This document shows positions 61,721 through 64,000 of a DNA stretch of 64,000 bases, piece after piece. Position 1 is the stretch's first letter; the number at the start of each line of letters is the position of its first letter. The position numbers and the translations under genes were made by a program. The notes beneath the pieces were generated by a model, which did no database searches, was not told the DNA's origin, and saw nothing but the letters and a program-made list of their open reading frames with translations. This stretch comes from Cohnella hashimotonis (GTDB lineage: Bacteria > Bacillota > Bacilli > Paenibacillales > Paenibacillaceae), in contig NZ_JAGRPV010000001.1 of the NCBI RefSeq assembly GCF_030014955.1, forward strand, positions 4,712,001 through 4,776,000, written 5' to 3'.

Positions 61721-62302
61721 TTAAGACCAATTGTCATACAGTTCGTCGTATTTCTTGCGGTAAAAAAGCACCTTTTGCACATATCGCCGGGTTTCTCCGT
61801 AAGGAATGTCAGATAGCGTCTCTTCGCGGCCGTCCCATTTGCCGTCACGCAGCCACTGCTTTACCTTGCCGGGTCCCGCATTGTAAGCCGCCAGGGACTT
61901 GACCGGATCGCCGTCAAATTGTCGAAGCAATTCCTTGAGATACCACGAGCCCAGACGTATTCCGGCATCTGCCCGCTCGCCTGCAAGCTTGGTCGTAATG
62001 CTGCCGAAGTCGTCTTGCTTGAGAATCCACTCCGCGGTATCCGGCATGATCTGCATGATGCCGATCGCCCCCTTCGGCGAGACTGCGTTCGGCTCGAAAT
62101 TGGATTCTACCCGTATAACAGCCGCGATCAGGCGAGGATCCACGGCATAGCGATCCGCGTTGGACTGTATTTCTCTCTGGTACTGGATAGGGTACACCAT
62201 CTTGCCGAGCCATTCTGAGCGGATAAACAGCAACGCCACGATAATGAGGAACAGCGCCAAAAACCAGCGTTTTCGTTTCGGCCTCGTCCTTTTTTTGCTC
62301 AT
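61721..62302 (-). CDS. Lytic transglycosylase (SLT family), membrane-anchored
   Basis: A 193-residue murein hydrolase. A basic N terminus and one membrane segment (about 14-33, WFLALFLIIVALLFI) anchor it. The SLT domain (about 45-175) has the catalytic Glu in IRVESNFEPNA, then GAIGIMQIMPDTA and AYNAGPGKVKQWL. ATG 62302 overlaps the coaE stop in ATGA, so translation is coupled to coaE. Earlier in-frame starts up to 62335 lie inside coaE. It cuts peptidoglycan outside the membrane. Confidence 0.92.
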   Translation of the reverse strand: MSKKRTRPKRKRWFLALFLIIVALLFIRSEWLGKMVYPIQYQREIQSNADRYAVDPRLIAAVIRVESNFEPNAVSPKGAIGIMQIMPDTAEWILKQDDFGSITTKLAGERADAGIRLGSWYLKELLRQFDGDPVKSLAAYNAGPGKVKQWLRDGKWDGREETLSDIPYGETRRYVQKVLFYRKKYDELYDNWS

Positions 62303-62907
62303 AACGGAACCGTTCCGGACTTGAGCGACCGCCAAAAGCGATCCAGCTGCGCTTCCGTATCGGCGATTGTTCTGCTATTGTCTATGACGTAATCGGCCAG
62401 CTGCCGCTTCTTTTCAATGTCCATTTGCGCGCCGATTCGCTTGTCGGCTTCTTCAGGCGTCATCCCGTCGCGTTCGATCAGACGTATTCGCTGGATTTCG
62501 CGAGGCACGTACGCCACCATGATACCTTCGTATAAATGCTGCAGCCCCGACTCGTACAGCAGCGGAATATCCGCCACGACCAATCTGTCCGGCCGCTCCG
62601 CCTCAAGTGCAGCGATCCGCTCCCGCATCAGCTCGCGAATGGCCGGATGCGTAATCGCCTCCAGCGCTTTGCGCTCCTCCGCATCCGCAAACACGATCGA
62701 ACCCAGCAGCCGCCGATCCAGCGTTCCGTCCTCCCGTATGACCTTTGCGCCGAAACGCTCTGCGATCCTGACGAGAGAAGCTTGTCCGGGCTCGACAATT
62801 TCCCGGGCAATTCGATCGGCGTCGACAAGCGCGGCCCCCCGGGCAACCAACATACGCGCGACTGTACTCTTGCCGGTAGCAATGCCGCCGGTCAATCCGA
62901 TGTTCAT
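62299..62907 (-). CDS. coaE: Dephospho-CoA kinase
   Basis: A 202-residue enzyme for the last step of coenzyme A synthesis, ATP-dependent phosphorylation of dephospho-CoA at the ribose 3'-OH. The P-loop is GLTGGIATGKST (4-15), followed by DADRIAREIVEPG; the CoA-binding region has THPAIRELMRERI and VADIPLLYESGLQ. Normal length. GGAGG precedes ATG 62907. The downstream lytic transglycosylase overlaps by 4 bp. ytaF follows on the other side of a repeat-rich 310-bp gap. Confidence 0.97.
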   Translation of the reverse strand: MNIGLTGGIATGKSTVARMLVARGAALVDADRIAREIVEPGQASLVRIAERFGAKVIREDGTLDRRLLGSIVFADAEERKALEAITHPAIRELMRERIAALEAERPDRLVVADIPLLYESGLQHLYEGIMVAYVPREIQRIRLIERDGMTPEEADKRIGAQMDIEKKRQLADYVIDNSRTIADTEAQLDRFWRSLKSGTVPL

Positions 62908-63015
62908 TCTGCCAACCTCCTTGCAGCGGCAAAGTATGCCGTCTTTCGCTCCAAATAAAAGGGTTGCCGCTCATTGAATGATTATACCGCTCGCTCAGCG
63001 CCGGCGCTCCCCTGC

Positions 63016-63189
63016 CATGCCATTATCCCCTCGGCTCAGATACGGCTTCAAGCTGTGCAAGCCTGGCTATTCAAGCCAAGCTGTTCAAGCCAAGCTGTTC
63101 AAGCCAGACTGTTCAAGCCAAGCTGCTTAAACCACCCTGTTCACGCCGGCTGCCGATCGAACCTGCTGAGTCAATGGGATAATGGCATG
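63016..63189. repeat. 14-bp inverted repeat enclosing the tandem array
   Basis: CATGCCATTATCCC (63016-63029) and its exact complement GGGATAATGGCATG (63176-63189) are 146 bp apart, with the seven-unit tandem repeat between them. A long stem-loop or a small non-autonomous element are both possible. Confidence 0.55.
63053..63150. repeat. Tandem array of seven 14-bp units
   Basis: Units of consensus CTGTTCAAGCCAAG run head to tail without spacers from 63053 to 63150. The third to fifth units are nearly identical and the outer ones diverge. It lies between ytaF and coaE. Confidence 0.85.
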
Positions 63190-63220
63190 AGCCGAAAAAA
63201 GAACCCTGCAACGCAGGATC

Positions 63221-63994
63221 TCAGGAGGCCTGCATCAGCTTGAATATCCCCATTACGATTAAAATAATGCCCGGCAGCACGGTCAAACGCTGAACCCAGC
63301 GCAGACCCGACGCCAAAAATCCCACGCGCATGCCCGCCCAGAGAAACATGCCGCTCGCCGCCGCAATCAAGATAGCCGTCGGGACGGCGGGGAAGCCGAC
63401 GAGCGCAGCTCCAATGCCAGCCCCGAAAGCGTCCAGCGATAATGCTATGCCGAGCAGCAGCGCCTCGCCGGAGGTGATGATGCCCGACCGGTCGACGTCC
63501 GCGACCGACGGCGTACGCAATATTTGTATGATGAGGCCGAATACGCGAAGCTCCAACGTCAGCATCGGCATGACGCCTTCGGCGTCAACTGCATGCGGCG
63601 CATCCCCCTCGGATCCCGGAGCGAGAGATTTCCCAACCGGGATGCCCGCCGCTGTCGCCTCGCTCTGTTCCCTGTCAGCCGACTCGCTGTTCGCCTCGAC
63701 GCTTGTTTCTTTATCCGCCTTGCGATTTCTCGCGAACTGGATTAAAGCCCAAGTCCCGATTCCTATAAGAATCACGGCGCCTACAGCTTTGGAGCCGTAC
63801 GGAGACAGCCACCCCGCAATCAGAGATCCGACGAGCATGGAGACGAGAATTACAACGCCCGAGCAAGCCGCGATAATCGCGACGGACGGAAGCGGAATAC
63901 GAATCTTGCGAAGACCGTACGTGATGCCGACACCGAAACCGTCCAGACTGACTGCGAACGCGAGAAATAATAAAGATGCCGAATGAGCGAGCAT
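63221..63994 (-). CDS. ytaF: Sporulation membrane protein YtaF (MntP-related)
   Basis: A 257-residue protein with about six membrane segments in two related halves: LAFAVSLDGFGVGITYGLRK and LLLGIALSLDAFGAGIGAAL. The paired SLDxFG motifs with Asp in the membrane are typical of the YtaF/MntP family. A hydrophilic loop (about 85-135) separates the halves. In Bacillus ytaF is a sporulation gene between mutM and coaE; the order here agrees. The ATG at 63994 is 6 bp from the window edge, so its ribosome site cannot be checked and a slightly longer start is possible. Confidence 0.9.
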   Translation of the reverse strand: MLAHSASLLFLAFAVSLDGFGVGITYGLRKIRIPLPSVAIIAACSGVVILVSMLVGSLIAGWLSPYGSKAVGAVILIGIGTWALIQFARNRKADKETSVEANSESADREQSEATAAGIPVGKSLAPGSEGDAPHAVDAEGVMPMLTLELRVFGLIIQILRTPSVADVDRSGIITSGEALLLGIALSLDAFGAGIGAALVGFPAVPTAILIAAASGMFLWAGMRVGFLASGLRWVQRLTVLPGIILIVMGIFKLMQAS

Positions 63995-64000
63995 GATCGT

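Noticed and set aside
63053..63150. CRISPR array
   Set aside because: The 14-bp units are directly contiguous, with no spacers, and no cas genes are nearby.

Overview
The window looks like chromosome of a spore-forming, low-GC Gram-positive bacterium of the Paenibacillaceae (Paenibacillus/Cohnella type). The reasons are an alpha/beta small acid-soluble spore protein, a YtaF sporulation membrane protein, many YesM/YesN-type and membrane-bound AraC regulators beside sugar ABC importers, and strong Shine-Dalgarno sequences with frequent GTG and TTG starts. The genus is an inference from gene content.

About 1-50 kb is a carbohydrate-use region, mostly on the minus strand, made of several modules. 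(i) 1-4.9 kb: a membrane AraC regulator divergent from a 2-hydroxyacid dehydrogenase, a TIM-barrel sugar isomerase and an EamA exporter. (ii) 4.9-13.2 kb: an ABC importer (permease, permease, lipoprotein) followed by a membrane AraC regulator and a GH151/HGH6-like glycosidase. (iii) 13.5-15.7 kb: a SulP anion transporter and a broken Tn916-like integrase. (iv) 15.8-27.2 kb: a YesMN two-component pair, an ABC importer and two overlapping GH78-like enzymes. (v) 27.4-36.9 kb: a GPH sugar symporter and AraC regulator, then an operon of GH78 rhamnosidase, esterase and an unusual GH3 glucosidase fused to a short-chain dehydrogenase. (vi) 36.9-37.6 kb: remnants of an SGNH esterase and a glycosidase. 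(vii) 37.6-39.2 kb: a drug-type MFS pump. (viii) 39.4-50.1 kb: a third ABC importer, divergent YesMN pair, a duplicated solute-binding protein with a GH43 enzyme, and a tiny gene. None of the three ABC importers has its own ATPase, so a shared MsmX-type ATPase encoded elsewhere is implied.

About 50-54.5 kb holds a YdfHI-like two-component system with an MMPL exporter. About 54.5-60.6 kb is a degraded accessory zone: a nucleotidyltransferase, a broken SIS gene, an SDR/MerR pair, nested IS remnants, a cut-off XRE regulator and an att-like scar at tRNA-Ala(GGC). About 60.6-64 kb is core chromosome: tRNA-Ala, nrdR, a SASP gene, a lytic transglycosylase, coaE and ytaF.

The signals I consider most worth following are: (a) a leucine-rich helical module shared by the C-terminal parts of three unrelated enzymes in one operon; (b) the GH3-SDR fusion; (c) four promoters with the same architecture, two 16-bp direct repeats exactly 21 bp apart and 22-23 bp upstream of a -10 box, one of which serves a 26-codon gene with its own terminator; and (d) remnants showing that this region has been duplicated and pruned.
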